From: Bacteroidaceae bacterium | GTDB taxonomy: Bacteria > Bacteroidota > Bacteroidia > Bacteroidales > Bacteroidaceae | Direction: 5' to 3' | Assembly (NCBI GenBank): GCA_017427185.1 | Contig: JAFRTJ010000027.1 | Coordinates: forward strand, 1-53,925 | Length of the DNA stretch: 53,925 bases | In this document: piece by piece, positions 26,965 to 36,064 of the stretch | Numbering within the stretch: position 1 is the first letter of the stretch | Layout: the number at the start of each line of letters is the position of its first letter | Notes under the pieces: model-generated | What the model was told of the DNA's origin: nothing | Databases searched by the model: none | Seen by the model: the letters and a program-made list of their open reading frames with translations, nothing else | Position numbers and translations under genes: made by a program

Positions 26965-28497
26965 TCAGTTCTTCAGCACTTTCTTGTCCCCAACGATATA
27001 GAGGCCTGGATTCAACCCGTCTGCATCGCTGGCATTTTGCTTCACCCGTTTTCCGTCGATGGAGTAGACGGCTTGAGAGGTCTTCTCGCCCTTCACTTCT
27101 GATATTGCGTTCTCGCCTGTGGAGATGCAGGAGAAGACCTGCAACTCGCTGATGTTCCAATAGACCTGACTCTGCTCAGCGCCCTTCACGACCATTCTCA
27201 GGTAGCGGGCAGGCGTATCCAGCACGATGACGGGCGAGTAGTATTCGCCTGCCACGACAACTCCAGGGAACCCATCTGTGAACTCTGCCACCTCTGCCCA
27301 TGAATCCTCGTCCTCTGGCGTGTTCGTAGCCAGGATGATAATGTGGTTGGGCGTGTTTATCATCGACATCGTGGGGTTCGTCACCACGCCCACTTTCTCA
27401 AGATTACGTCCCAGGAAGTACAATTGGACAGCTTTCTGCTCCGTCTTCAAATCCATCTGGATGTACTGGTTCAAGTTCGAAAGCGGAGTCTTGTTGTTTG
27501 CATCTGAGTGGAAATGCGTTGCGCCATTCCCATCCAGAAGCATCGCTACCGTCATATCCATTGTTGGGAAATTCCAATGGCAGTTGTCGCTCAGCTGGTC
27601 GACACTCGTCAGCAGCTTGGCATTATGGTCTGGCACATAGCCGCTCTCGTCGTCATAGACAGTCGCTCTCACTTCCTCTGACAACCAGTCAAGCAATTCC
27701 TGATGCCATTTCTCGTAATCCTTGAAAGTATTCCTGTGGCCAAAGCCGTGAAAACCACCAGGATAGACATGCAGGCTGACAGGTACGTTCTTGTTTATCA
27801 ACGCCTGAGCGTAATCCAAACTATTCTTCACAGGCACCAACTCGTCTGCTGCACTCACCACGACGAACGCCTTGGGAGTGGAGGACTTCACCTGTTTCTC
27901 GTTGCTGTAGCGGTTGACGAGCGAGGCTGGAGGATTCGCGCCCAGCAGGTTGTTGCGCGATCCCATGTGGGTGAAGGACTCGTTCATCGTGATGACTGGA
28001 TACAACAGAATCTGGAAGTTGGGCCTTGTAGCAGTCGAGAAGGAATGGGTGGCGAGTGTGGCAGCCAAATGTCCTCCAGCCGAACTTCCCATGATGCCTA
28101 TTGCCTCAGGATCTATCTTCCATTCCAAAGCATGCTCACGCACGATGCGCATCGCCTGCTCAGCGTCTGCCAAAGGAACTTCTGATCGACCGCCAGGCAT
28201 ACGATACTTCAGGACAAAGCCCGCGATGTCATAGTCGTTGAACCACTTTGCGAAGTCCGTTCCCTCGTAATCCATCGCCAAGCCCTGATAGCCGCCACCC
28301 GGGCAAACAATCACAGCCTTTCCGCAACTGTTCAGGGGAAGATAGCCGTAGAGAACAGCGCTCGCACGGTCGTAATCCTTATTGTCTGTTCCATCCCAAA
28401 TCTTGTACTCTACCGTCCGATACGTTTGGGCATTCACAAATACTGATAGCGTCAAGCCAACCAATGTCAGCAAAACTGAATTCAAAAAACTTTTCAT
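26965..28497 (-). CDS. Secreted alpha/beta-hydrolase esterase with C-terminal F5/8-like domain and T9SS tail
   Basis: 510 aa from the ATG at 28497 (MKSFLNSVLLTLVGLTLSVFVNA signal region begins there); an ATG four codons upstream is also in frame. The hydrolase domain (about 25-275) has VCPGGGY, nucleophile Ser139 in GSSAGG, Asp218 in ADELVP and His250 in GFHGFGH, as in BD-FAE/acetyl-xylan-esterase-like enzymes that remove acyl groups from plant polysaccharides. Residues about 300-455 resemble a galactose-binding/F5/8 fold and may bind carbohydrate. The tail (AVYSIDGKRVKQ.., then LNPGLYIVGDKKVLKN) is a T9SS-type sorting signal. A consensus promoter lies 31 nt upstream. Substrate is not predictable. 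Confidence 0.85.
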   Translation of the reverse strand: MKSFLNSVLLTLVGLTLSVFVNAQTYRTVEYKIWDGTDNKDYDRASAVLYGYLPLNSCGKAVIVCPGGGYQGLAMDYEGTDFAKWFNDYDIAGFVLKYRMPGGRSEVPLADAEQAMRIVREHALEWKIDPEAIGIMGSSAGGHLAATLATHSFSTATRPNFQILLYPVITMNESFTHMGSRNNLLGANPPASLVNRYSNEKQVKSSTPKAFVVVSAADELVPVKNSLDYAQALINKNVPVSLHVYPGGFHGFGHRNTFKDYEKWHQELLDWLSEEVRATVYDDESGYVPDHNAKLLTSVDQLSDNCHWNFPTMDMTVAMLLDGNGATHFHSDANNKTPLSNLNQYIQMDLKTEQKAVQLYFLGRNLEKVGVVTNPTMSMINTPNHIIILATNTPEDEDSWAEVAEFTDGFPGVVVAGEYYSPVIVLDTPARYLRMVVKGAEQSQVYWNISELQVFSCISTGENAISEVKGEKTSQAVYSIDGKRVKQNASDADGLNPGLYIVGDKKVLKN

Positions 28498-28527
28498 GGT
28501 TCCGTCCATTTATGCATTATTATCGCG

Positions 28528-28558
28528 CAAAATTACAAAACATTTCACGAAACACAAA
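28528..28558 (-). promoter_or_regulatory. Promoter of the esterase gene
   Basis: Minus strand TTTG (28558-28555), a 19-nt spacer, then TAATTTTG (28535-28528): a perfect consensus. Transcription would start about 22-25 nt before the ATG at 28497. Confidence 0.78.
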
Positions 28559-28598
28559 ACTTTCCCTCGAAAATTATCTCCCTGCCCCCCAAGGGAAA

Positions 28599-28919
28599 TT
28601 TTCAGGAATCCTGACAAAATCGTTGCCAAGCACACCTCTTCACTACCCCGCCAAAAAGACAACACGTTGAAAGGGCAAAATCAACACGTTGAGTCGGTGA
28701 TTTCAACACGTTGATTCCGTCAACTCGACACGTTGAATCTCGCGACGCAACACGTTGCCTCCCTCAAGGCATCGATTTGCCAGTATGCCAGTAATACGTA
28801 ACTCTATAGAAATCAAAACCTTATGAGACATGAACCTCCAAAAGGAATCCTTCCCTTTGAAGCTTCTTGAGCCATCCTCTGAAAGGAGATGACCTCTCTT
28901 TTCAAAAATCCTGACAAAA
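28599..28919. repeat. 21-nt direct repeat pair 300 bp apart
   Basis: TTTTCAggAATCCTGACAAAA at 28599-28619 recurs as TTTTCAaaAATCCTGACAAAA at 28899-28919 (two mismatches). The copies flank the 22-bp-phased array. They may be ends of a duplicated or inserted segment, or sites for the same regulator. Confidence 0.6.
28660..28757. repeat. Five near-palindromes repeated every 22 bp (array 2)
   Basis: CAACACGTTG occurs at 28660, 28682, 28704 and 28748, and the variant CGACACGTTG at 28726. All starts are exactly 22 bp apart. Spacers are 12 bp and mostly unrelated, though one (attccgtcaact) resembles one of array 1 (atttcgtcaaca). The array begins 101 bp upstream of the esterase promoter. Same unit, period and orientation as array 1. 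Confidence 0.88.
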
Positions 28920-28930
28920 CGAGCCTCTCC

Positions 28931-30559
28931 TTACCAGATACCATCTATCGAGTCAACCCGCAGATTGGAAACAGTCAGATTGGTGCCCCAAAAACGCAGC
29001 CCCTCCTGATTGTCTGAGAGACGCCGCTCGAGAGAATAGCTGTACAGCCCCTCGTCGACAAAAACCTCCACGCTGGTCCTGTCGATATAGACATCAAGAG
29101 TAAGGTCCATGCTGGTGGGATCCTCAGGCGAATAGAACTGACCGTTGATGTTGTTGAAATTGCTGTCATAGTCGACGATGTTCTGCCCGTTGAGTGAAAG
29201 GCCAGCGCTCGTGCGATGATTCAGATGGAGGGTTGCTTTCAGATGGAGGCAATCAACAGGTGAGAACATCGCCATCGCCTTGTTGGCATCCTCTGCCTTC
29301 TGCACGCCCTTGGAGTCATAACGATTGTGAAGCAGCTGCTGAACCTCTGCCACAGGCTGGCTCGTCAGGCGGATTCCATCGCGGGTAGTGCGCAGCTTCA
29401 ACTCTGTGGGCAGAAGCATCATGCCGTTGAAAGGCATGCCTGGATGGCTGAGTCTGCCCCACCCCAACTGGATGCGGCGTCTGTCTGGCACATGATTGAA
29501 GGTCTGGGCAGCATAGATACTGCCTGTGGTGAAGCGGTATTTGCCTGCCTCTGGAGTAAAGACCCGTCCATCGAAACGGCCTATCATGTAGGTGTTGCTG
29601 GCGCCATACATCACCCACCTGGTATTGTTCAAGTCGCCATCCACAGGGAGTTCAAACAAGTCTGGACACTCCCAGAATCCAGTCACGTGACTCTGGTAGT
29701 CCCATTCCTTCAGGTCAGAGGATGTGTAGATGCTGTGCCCGTCTCGCTCGTTGAGCACCATCACCCAATGCTTGCCTGGCTCATACCAGAAGAGTCGAGG
29801 ATCGCGCGTATCGTGGGACTGCCATTTCTCGTGGGAATCCACCACAGGATTCTTCTCGTACTTCCTCAGCGTCATTCCTCCATCCAGACTGTACGCGATG
29901 CATTGGGCCTCGCGATCGCTTCTGTCAGCTGTGTAGGCATATACAAGGGGAGGATTCTTCCTGCTGCCAAAGCCTGAAGTATTCTTCTCGTCGAAAACGG
30001 CTGAACCTGAGAACATTGTGCCCAACTCGTCTGGGAACAGGACATCGCCGTGTTCCTTCCAATGAATCAAGTCAGGACTTGTGGCATGACCCCACGTCAT
30101 GTTCTCCCAATCGCGCTCAAAGGGATTGTGCTGATAGTAGAGGTGATAGAGGCCGTTATGATAGACGAGGCCGTTGGGATCGTTTATCCATCCTCTGCGC
30201 GTAGTGAAATGGAACTGAGGTCGATTCTTCTCGCGATACATCTGACTCTGTCCCACGATCGTATCTGACTGATAGCAGCGGCTGAGCGACTCTTGAGACC
30301 CCTCATATAATAAGGTAAGCGTCTTGCCTTTGTAGGCAGAAAGGTCTTTGAACACCCAATACTCAGGTTCCCCCTCAGCAATCCTGACGACCACAGAAAG
30401 GTCATCCACGCCCTTAGCCTTCAGCTGGAGGCGCTTGCGGTCCACTCGATGCGAGATGGGAATGTTCAGGTACTGACTCTTCACCTTAAAGGTCAGCTCT
30501 GCGGCTTCAGACACGAGGATGGAAGCCAACAAAAACGTGAGAAAAAAAAGCTTCTTCAT
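28931..30559 (-). CDS. GH32 family fructan hydrolase (levanase/inulinase-type)
   Basis: Secreted exo- or endo-fructanase of 542 aa. Signal peptide MKKLFFLTFLLASILVSEA. Residues about 21-110 form the N-terminal domain typical of Bacteroidetes GH32 proteins (DUF4980-like). The five-bladed propeller begins with WINDPNG (124-130; Asp127 nucleophile), then RDP (252-254; Asp253 transition-state stabiliser) and WECPDLFEL (Glu297, acid/base). The C-terminal beta-sandwich includes SVEVFVDEGLYSYS. All catalytic residues are intact. It is not next to a SusC/D pair or fructokinase in this window. It is divergently transcribed from pepP across 153 bp. Confidence 0.93.
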   Translation of the reverse strand: MKKLFFLTFLLASILVSEAAELTFKVKSQYLNIPISHRVDRKRLQLKAKGVDDLSVVVRIAEGEPEYWVFKDLSAYKGKTLTLLYEGSQESLSRCYQSDTIVGQSQMYREKNRPQFHFTTRRGWINDPNGLVYHNGLYHLYYQHNPFERDWENMTWGHATSPDLIHWKEHGDVLFPDELGTMFSGSAVFDEKNTSGFGSRKNPPLVYAYTADRSDREAQCIAYSLDGGMTLRKYEKNPVVDSHEKWQSHDTRDPRLFWYEPGKHWVMVLNERDGHSIYTSSDLKEWDYQSHVTGFWECPDLFELPVDGDLNNTRWVMYGASNTYMIGRFDGRVFTPEAGKYRFTTGSIYAAQTFNHVPDRRRIQLGWGRLSHPGMPFNGMMLLPTELKLRTTRDGIRLTSQPVAEVQQLLHNRYDSKGVQKAEDANKAMAMFSPVDCLHLKATLHLNHRTSAGLSLNGQNIVDYDSNFNNINGQFYSPEDPTSMDLTLDVYIDRTSVEVFVDEGLYSYSLERRLSDNQEGLRFWGTNLTVSNLRVDSIDGIW

Positions 30560-30582
30560 AAGAAAATCCGTTTGCTTGCTGA

Positions 30583-30590
30583 CAAAGATA
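30583..30590 (-). promoter_or_regulatory. -7 box of the GH32 gene
   Basis: The minus strand reads TATCTTTG, a perfect TAnnTTTG box, 23 nt before the GH32 ATG. No clear TTTG lies 19-20 nt upstream, which would fit a promoter that needs an activator. Confidence 0.45.
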
Positions 30591-30653
30591 GGAAAAAGAG
30601 AGGAGAATGTGAAAGGCGAAAGCAGATTTCAGAAAAATTTTTTCCTTTTTTTG

Positions 30654-30684
30654 TTTGAACCTCGATGAATCTTCTGTAATTTTG
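30654..30684 (+). promoter_or_regulatory. Promoter of pepP and the carbonic-anhydrase-like gene
   Basis: Plus strand TTTG (30654-30657), a 19-nt spacer, then TAATTTTG (30677-30684): a perfect consensus. The ATG at 30713 follows 28 nt later, so the leader is about 20 nt. Confidence 0.78.
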
Positions 30685-30712
30685 TGGGCAAATAAATGAG
30701 AATCGACAAAAC

Positions 30713-32497
30713 ATGAACCCAAAAATCATCTGCGAAAGAGTGGAGAAGCTGCGGGCTTTCCTGCGTGAGCATCAACTGGATGCCTACATCTTCCCCAGTA
30801 CGGACCCTCATTGTGGCGAATACATTCCTGACCATTGGATGACACGCGAATGGATCAGCGGCTTCAACGGCTCGGCTGGCACAGCAGTCGTCACCCTGCA
30901 GGATGCCGCCCTTTGGACTGACAGCCGCTACTTCCTGGCAGCCTCAGAACAACTGGAAGGCACTCCCTTCCAATTGATGAAACTGAAGATTCCTGGCACG
31001 CCCAGCATCGCAGAATGGTTGGGTCAGGTGCTCCCCAAGAACAGCATCGTGGGAATGGACGGATGGGTGAACACGATTGCTGACATTCGTGGCATGAAGG
31101 AGGAGCTGGAGTTCCAAGGATTGAAACTTGAGCTGGGAAACGATCCTGCAAAGCGACTTTGGGAGGACAGGCCCGCTTTGCCTGATGACCAGATAGAAAT
31201 TCATCCCTTGAAGTTCGCAGGTGAGACCACAACATCGAAACTCTCACGACTCAGGAAAGAACTGCTTGCCCTGCATGCTGAAGGCACTATCGTGAGCCAA
31301 CTGGACGAGATAGCCTGGCTCTGCAATCTGCGAGGGAAGGATGTTCATTGCAATCCTGTCTTCGTGAGCTACATGATTGTGACTCAGCAGAATGCGACGC
31401 TCTACATTTCTCCAAAGAAAGTGACTGAGGAGGTGAAGGCTTACCTGAAGGAACAGAACATTTTGCTGAAGGAATACGAGGAAATCCTGGATGACCTGAA
31501 ACTCTATCCTCAGCCTTCCCTGATGATTGATCCATCCACAAGCAACTGGGAACTGATTGCCCATCTACCAGAAGCGTGCCACCTGGTGGAACATTCTTCC
31601 ATCATCGCTCCCATGAAGGCCATCAAGAACGAAACGGAGATTCAGGGTTACAGAAATGCCATGTTGAGGGATGGCATCGCGATGGTGAAATTCCTTCATT
31701 GGCTCGAGACGGCCCTAAGAACAGGTCAAGAAACTGAACTCTCTGTGGACAAGAAACTGACTTCCCTAAGGGCTCAGCAGCCTCTCTATCGTGACATCAG
31801 CTTCGACACCATCGCAGGATACGGCCCTCATGGTGCCATCGTACACTATGAGGCAACGTCAGAGACAGACATCCCACTGGAACCACATGGGCTACTCCTG
31901 CTGGACAGTGGCGCCCAATATCAGGATGGAACGACAGACATAACACGTACCATCGCCCTTGGTCCCCTGTCAGAACAGGAGAAGATTGACTACACGCTGG
32001 TGCTAAGAGGACATATCCGTCTGGCCATGTGCAAGTTCCCTGCAGGAAGTAGTGGCACTCAGATAGACGCTTGCGCCCGCTATGCCATGTGGCAGGAAGG
32101 TGTCAACTTCCTTCATGGAACAGGTCACGGCGTAGGGAGCTACCTGAACGTGCATGAAGGGCCTCATCAGATCCGTATGAACTACATGCCTGCTCCCCTG
32201 TGTGCCAACATGACGGTAACGGACGAGCCAGGCATTTATCGCGCTGGAAGTCATGGCGTACGCATCGAAAACACCATGTTGATTACACCTTATTTAAATA
32301 ATGAATTTGGAGAATTCCTGCAACTGGAGGCATTGACTCTCTGCCCCATCGACAAGACTCCTATCGTGCGCGAAAGGATGCAGACAGATGAAATCCACTA
32401 TCTCAACGAGTACCATCAGCGGGTTTATCGCGAATTGGCACCTCATTTGAATGATGAAGAAAAGGCTTGGCTAAAGAAAGCCTGCGCCGCTCTTTAA
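30713..32497 (+). CDS. pepP: Xaa-Pro aminopeptidase (aminopeptidase P, long form)
   Basis: Cytoplasmic metallopeptidase that removes an N-terminal residue preceding proline. At 594 aa it is the long, three-domain form similar to eukaryotic APP1. Two creatinase N-like domains (about 7-150 and 160-305) precede the pita-bread catalytic domain (about 310-535). The five metal ligands are visible: Asp398 and Asp409 (LLLLDSG..TTDITRT), His472 (GTGHGVG), Glu505 (TDEPGIY) and Glu519 (GVRIEN). No signal peptide. A perfect promoter lies just upstream, and the next gene starts 18 bp downstream, so they form a two-gene operon. Confidence 0.94.
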   Translation: MNPKIICERVEKLRAFLREHQLDAYIFPSTDPHCGEYIPDHWMTREWISGFNGSAGTAVVTLQDAALWTDSRYFLAASEQLEGTPFQLMKLKIPGTPSIAEWLGQVLPKNSIVGMDGWVNTIADIRGMKEELEFQGLKLELGNDPAKRLWEDRPALPDDQIEIHPLKFAGETTTSKLSRLRKELLALHAEGTIVSQLDEIAWLCNLRGKDVHCNPVFVSYMIVTQQNATLYISPKKVTEEVKAYLKEQNILLKEYEEILDDLKLYPQPSLMIDPSTSNWELIAHLPEACHLVEHSSIIAPMKAIKNETEIQGYRNAMLRDGIAMVKFLHWLETALRTGQETELSVDKKLTSLRAQQPLYRDISFDTIAGYGPHGAIVHYEATSETDIPLEPHGLLLLDSGAQYQDGTTDITRTIALGPLSEQEKIDYTLVLRGHIRLAMCKFPAGSSGTQIDACARYAMWQEGVNFLHGTGHGVGSYLNVHEGPHQIRMNYMPAPLCANMTVTDEPGIYRAGSHGVRIENTMLITPYLNNEFGEFLQLEALTLCPIDKTPIVRERMQTDEIHYLNEYHQRVYRELAPHLNDEEKAWLKKACAAL

Positions 32498-32515
32498 GAA
32501 ACACAACACAAAGAT

Positions 32516-33100
32516 ATGGCTATTATAAAGACTCTGAAGGGGATGCCTGCTCCCCGATTTGGCAAACATTGCTACTTCAGCGAAGGTGCCGTAATAGTGG
32601 GAGACGTGGAAATGGGAGATGACTGTACTGTTTGGTTCAATGCCGTAGTACGTGGGGACGTGCATTTCATCAAGATAGGCAATCGAACCAATATCCAAGA
32701 CAACTCCTGCATCCACACGTTGAATGGGAAAGCGCCCTGCATTCTGGGTGATGATGTGACTATTGGACACAGTGTGACTCTGCATGGGTGTGAAGTGAAA
32801 GATGGTGCTCTGATTGGCATGGGAGCTACTGTGCTGGATCATGCCGTCGTGGGAAAAGGTGCCATCGTTGCTGCAGGAGCATTAGTGCTGAGCAATACAC
32901 AGATTGGCGATGGCGAGTTATGGGGAGGCGTGCCAGCAAAGTTCATCAAAAAAGTGGATGCTGAACAGGCACAAGCCCTCAACAAGACGTATGCGAGACA
33001 TTACATAGAATACAGCGACTGGTTCCGTGAAGCAGACAGTAATCCAGAGAACACACAAATCATCACAACCAGTGAAGACTACAAATCCTTCACTTCCTGA
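32516..33100 (+). CDS. Gamma-carbonic-anhydrase-like hexapeptide-repeat protein (YrdA/PaaY type)
   Basis: 194-aa left-handed beta-helix protein of the gamma-carbonic anhydrase family. Hexapeptide repeats run through about residues 12-145 (for example IGNRTNIQDNSCIH, GDDVTIGHSVTLHGC). The three zinc-ligand histidines are present at His67, His85 and His90. The C-terminal helix packs across the trimer. Many members have weak or no carbonic anhydrase activity, so the reaction is not certain. It follows pepP by 18 bp and faces waaA tail to tail. Confidence 0.88.
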   Translation: MAIIKTLKGMPAPRFGKHCYFSEGAVIVGDVEMGDDCTVWFNAVVRGDVHFIKIGNRTNIQDNSCIHTLNGKAPCILGDDVTIGHSVTLHGCEVKDGALIGMGATVLDHAVVGKGAIVAAGALVLSNTQIGDGELWGGVPAKFIKKVDAEQAQALNKTYARHYIEYSDWFREADSNPENTQIITTSEDYKSFTS

Positions 33101-33137
33101 TGAGCATAAAAAAACATTGTCCTAATTGTCTCAATTG

Positions 33138-34373
33138 TCACGCAGAGAGGAAAGTCTCTATCATCTGAAAGATTTTATCAGCTGCCCCTGCATTGGATTC
33201 AATATAGTGCTTACCAATAGCACCACGCTGCTGACGCAATTTTTTCTTTGACATCAAACGACTGACTACCGCATTGAAAAGGGTTTGACCCGTAATCTCA
33301 AAACAACCTCCCAATCGAAGCAAATCCTGCGCTTCGCGGAAACCCTTGTTGTTAGGACCTATCAGCACAGGAATCCCATATACTGCAGCTTCAGGCACAT
33401 TGTGAATCCCTGCTCCAAAACCGCCTCCCACATAAGCTACATGAGCATAGCGGTAAATACTGCTCAAGAGGCCGAAACAATTGATAATCAAACAATCTGC
33501 CCTACTCACATTATCCTCCGTAGCTTCCGTATAACGAAGACTTGGACGCTTAAGTTTATTCTCTATCTGCGTTAGATGTTCCTCACTTATCACATGAGGT
33601 GCCAGAATCAGTTTCATGCCAGGATGGGCATTGAAATAGGGAACAATCAAATCCTCGTCAGGAGCCCAACTACTACCTGCGACAAACACGAAAGGTGCAT
33701 CACTGGCAAATCTCTCCAGCAAAGGAAGATCCTTTGCCTGATGACAGATATCCAAGACACGATCAAAACGAGTATCACCAACGACAGTCACATTGTCACG
33801 TACATCTCGCAAAGAAAGCAGTTGCCGGCTCTCCTCGTCCTGAACAAAGAAATGAGTGACATAGCGAAGCACCTTAGAATATCCCTTTCCATACCAACGG
33901 AAGAACACTTTGTTGGGGCGGAAAATACTGCTGACACTATACACGGGAATTTTCCGACGATAACAAGCCTGCATGAAGTTGAGCCAAAATTCATATTTGA
34001 TGAAGAAAGCCATCTCAGGATGAACCAGACGGAAAAAACTGAGCACATTGCCAGGCGTATCAAAAGGCAGATAGCAAATAACATCTGCCCCCTCGTAATT
34101 CTTGCGGACCTCGTAACCTGAGGGACTGAAGAACGTCAACAGAATCTTGTATTCAGGGTGATCACGACGGAATCTTTCCATCAGAGGACGACCTTGTTCA
34201 AACTCACCCAATGAGGCAGCATGGAACCACACATAACGGGCATTCTTGTCAATCTGATGACGCAGAATACGGAAGGTGTTAATGTGGCCTTTCGTAATTA
34301 GACGAGCTTTTTTGTTGAAGAGAGACGCCACAATGACGCCAAACATATAAAGGTAGATAGCCAAAGAATACAT
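33138..34373 (-). CDS. waaA: 3-deoxy-D-manno-octulosonic acid (Kdo) transferase
   Basis: GT30 glycosyltransferase that adds Kdo from CMP-Kdo to lipid A precursor at the inner membrane. The 411-aa protein has an N-terminal membrane anchor (about 1-20), the acceptor-side motif WFHAASLGEFEQGRPL (49-64) with catalytic Glu57 or its neighbour Glu59, and the nucleotide-binding C-terminal domain with AYVGGGFGAGIHNVPEAAVY. The start is ATG, 15 bp after gltX, so the two are co-transcribed. How many Kdo residues it adds cannot be told from sequence by eye. Confidence 0.92.
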   Translation of the reverse strand: MYSLAIYLYMFGVIVASLFNKKARLITKGHINTFRILRHQIDKNARYVWFHAASLGEFEQGRPLMERFRRDHPEYKILLTFFSPSGYEVRKNYEGADVICYLPFDTPGNVLSFFRLVHPEMAFFIKYEFWLNFMQACYRRKIPVYSVSSIFRPNKVFFRWYGKGYSKVLRYVTHFFVQDEESRQLLSLRDVRDNVTVVGDTRFDRVLDICHQAKDLPLLERFASDAPFVFVAGSSWAPDEDLIVPYFNAHPGMKLILAPHVISEEHLTQIENKLKRPSLRYTEATEDNVSRADCLIINCFGLLSSIYRYAHVAYVGGGFGAGIHNVPEAAVYGIPVLIGPNNKGFREAQDLLRLGGCFEITGQTLFNAVVSRLMSKKKLRQQRGAIGKHYIESNAGAADKIFQMIETFLSA

Positions 34374-34388
34374 TACCAGGACGTCGCT

Positions 34389-35948
34389 TTAACCTAAAGT
34401 ATCAATTGCAAACTGCATCCTGCGCAATGTCTCCTCCTTACCCAAGAAGGCTGACAACTCATACATGTCAGGACCTTGGCCTGCACCCACAAGGCAGATA
34501 CGCCAAGCATTCCAGGGTCGCAACCCATTTTGCTCCACCCAAGGGTCAATCACAGCCTTCTGGCCTTCCACGCTGAAATCTTCAATCGATGATAGAACTT
34601 GAATGAACTGACGCATCTCAGACGCAGTCTCTTCCTTCCAATTCTTCTTGATAAACTTATCCTCTCGATCAAATGATTCAGGGGCAACGAAGAAGAATTT
34701 GGTAAGAGGCCACAAATCGCTGACAAAACTGATGTTACGCTTATGTTTGTTACCTTGACCATCCACGTATTCGATGACCTTAAGTTTCATCATGCGAACC
34801 ACCTCTGCTTCCTTCTGGGGAGTAGACTCAACACCTTGTTCCTTCAACAGTTTATCAAAAGAAGGCGTCCAAGCCTCATCGGGTTGGCGAATCAAATACT
34901 GATGATTAAACCAAGCCGCCTTAACATAATCAAACTTAGCACCGTTCTTGCTGCATTTGCTCAAGTCAAAAAGCTCAACCATCTCATCCAAGGACATCAA
35001 TTCTTGATCATTTCCTGGATTCCAACCCAGCAGGGCCAGAAAATTCAACACGGCTTCAGGCAAATAACCTTTCTCTCTGTAACCACTGCTTATCTCACCA
35101 TTCTTTGGATCATGCCACTCAAGAGGAAATACGGGGAATCCTAACTTGTCCCCATCACGTTTACTTAATTTACCGTTGCCGATAGGTTTCAGCAACAGGG
35201 GCAAATGCGCAAATCTGGGCATTGTGTCTGCCCACCCAAATGCATCGTACAACAAGACATGCAAAGGTGCACTAGGAAGCCATTCCTCGCCACGGATAAC
35301 ATGGCTTACCTCCATCAGGTGGTCATCCACAATATTTGCCAAATGATAAGTAGGCAACTGATCAGCACTCTTGAACAGCACCTTGTCATCAAGAATACTA
35401 CTATTGATGTGAACCTCACCACGGATCATATCATCTACCACCACATCAATACCCGGCTCAATCAGGAAACGAACCACATACTGTTGTCCTTCTGCTATCA
35501 TTTCCTGAACTACTTCAGCAGGCAAAGTCAGCGAGTTTTTCATCAACTGACGAGTGCTGGCATCATACTGGAAATTATCTATTTCCTTACGTTTCGCCTC
35601 CAACTCCTCTGGGGTGTCAAATGCGATGTAAGCTTTGCCCTTGTCCAAAAGCTGCTGTACATATTCTTTATAAATATCCCTGCGTTCACTCTGGCGATAA
35701 GGACCATAGTTGCCGCCGAAACCTACACCTTCATCAAACTTTATACCCAACCAATGAAAGGATTCAATGATGTATTCCTCAGCACCAGGTACAAAACGAC
35801 TTGAGTCTGTATCCTCGATACGGAAAATCAAATCACCACCATGTTGTTTCGCAAAAAGATAATTATACAGGGCTGTTCGCACGCCACCAATATGAAGAGG
35901 TCCAGTAGGGCTAGGGGCAAAACGAACACGAACTTTTCTATCAGACAT
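34389..35948 (-). CDS. gltX: Glutamyl-tRNA synthetase
   Basis: Class I aminoacyl-tRNA synthetase that charges tRNA-Glu. The 519-aa product has the HIGH-type motif [16 protein letters not shown] (13-28), the Glu-binding RIEDTD, the KMSKS-type loop KLSKRDGDK and a C-terminal anticodon-binding domain. Full length. A TACTTTTG -7 box lies 23 nt upstream and waaA follows after 15 bp. Confidence 0.96.
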   Translation of the reverse strand: MSDRKVRVRFAPSPTGPLHIGGVRTALYNYLFAKQHGGDLIFRIEDTDSSRFVPGAEEYIIESFHWLGIKFDEGVGFGGNYGPYRQSERRDIYKEYVQQLLDKGKAYIAFDTPEELEAKRKEIDNFQYDASTRQLMKNSLTLPAEVVQEMIAEGQQYVVRFLIEPGIDVVVDDMIRGEVHINSSILDDKVLFKSADQLPTYHLANIVDDHLMEVSHVIRGEEWLPSAPLHVLLYDAFGWADTMPRFAHLPLLLKPIGNGKLSKRDGDKLGFPVFPLEWHDPKNGEISSGYREKGYLPEAVLNFLALLGWNPGNDQELMSLDEMVELFDLSKCSKNGAKFDYVKAAWFNHQYLIRQPDEAWTPSFDKLLKEQGVESTPQKEAEVVRMMKLKVIEYVDGQGNKHKRNISFVSDLWPLTKFFFVAPESFDREDKFIKKNWKEETASEMRQFIQVLSSIEDFSVEGQKAVIDPWVEQNGLRPWNAWRICLVGAGQGPDMYELSAFLGKEETLRRMQFAIDTLG

Positions 35949-35971
35949 GTCGCTTTTTTTAATATTTTACG

Positions 35972-35979
35972 CAAAAGTA
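35972..35979 (-). promoter_or_regulatory. -7 box of gltX-waaA
   Basis: The minus strand reads TACTTTTG (TAnnTTTG), 23 nt before the gltX ATG. No good TTTG is seen at 19-20 nt upstream. The 116-bp divergent gap also holds TATTTTCG on the plus strand (36013-36020), a one-mismatch -7 candidate for pgpH. Confidence 0.5.
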
Positions 35980-36064
35980 CAACATTTTTTTCACATAAAA
36001 GATATTTTTTCGTATTTTCGCATTCGATAAGGTATTAACGAATAGGAATTGCAAAGAAATCGAC

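Larger units (their letters stand above)
28498..28930. other. Repeat-bearing intergenic region between GH32 and esterase genes
   Basis: These 433 bp carry the esterase promoter (28528-28558), the five-unit 22-bp palindrome array (28660-28757) and a pair of 21-nt direct repeats exactly 300 bp apart (28599-28619 and 28899-28919). No open frame is convincing, and no clear terminator for GH32 is seen. Confidence 0.6.
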
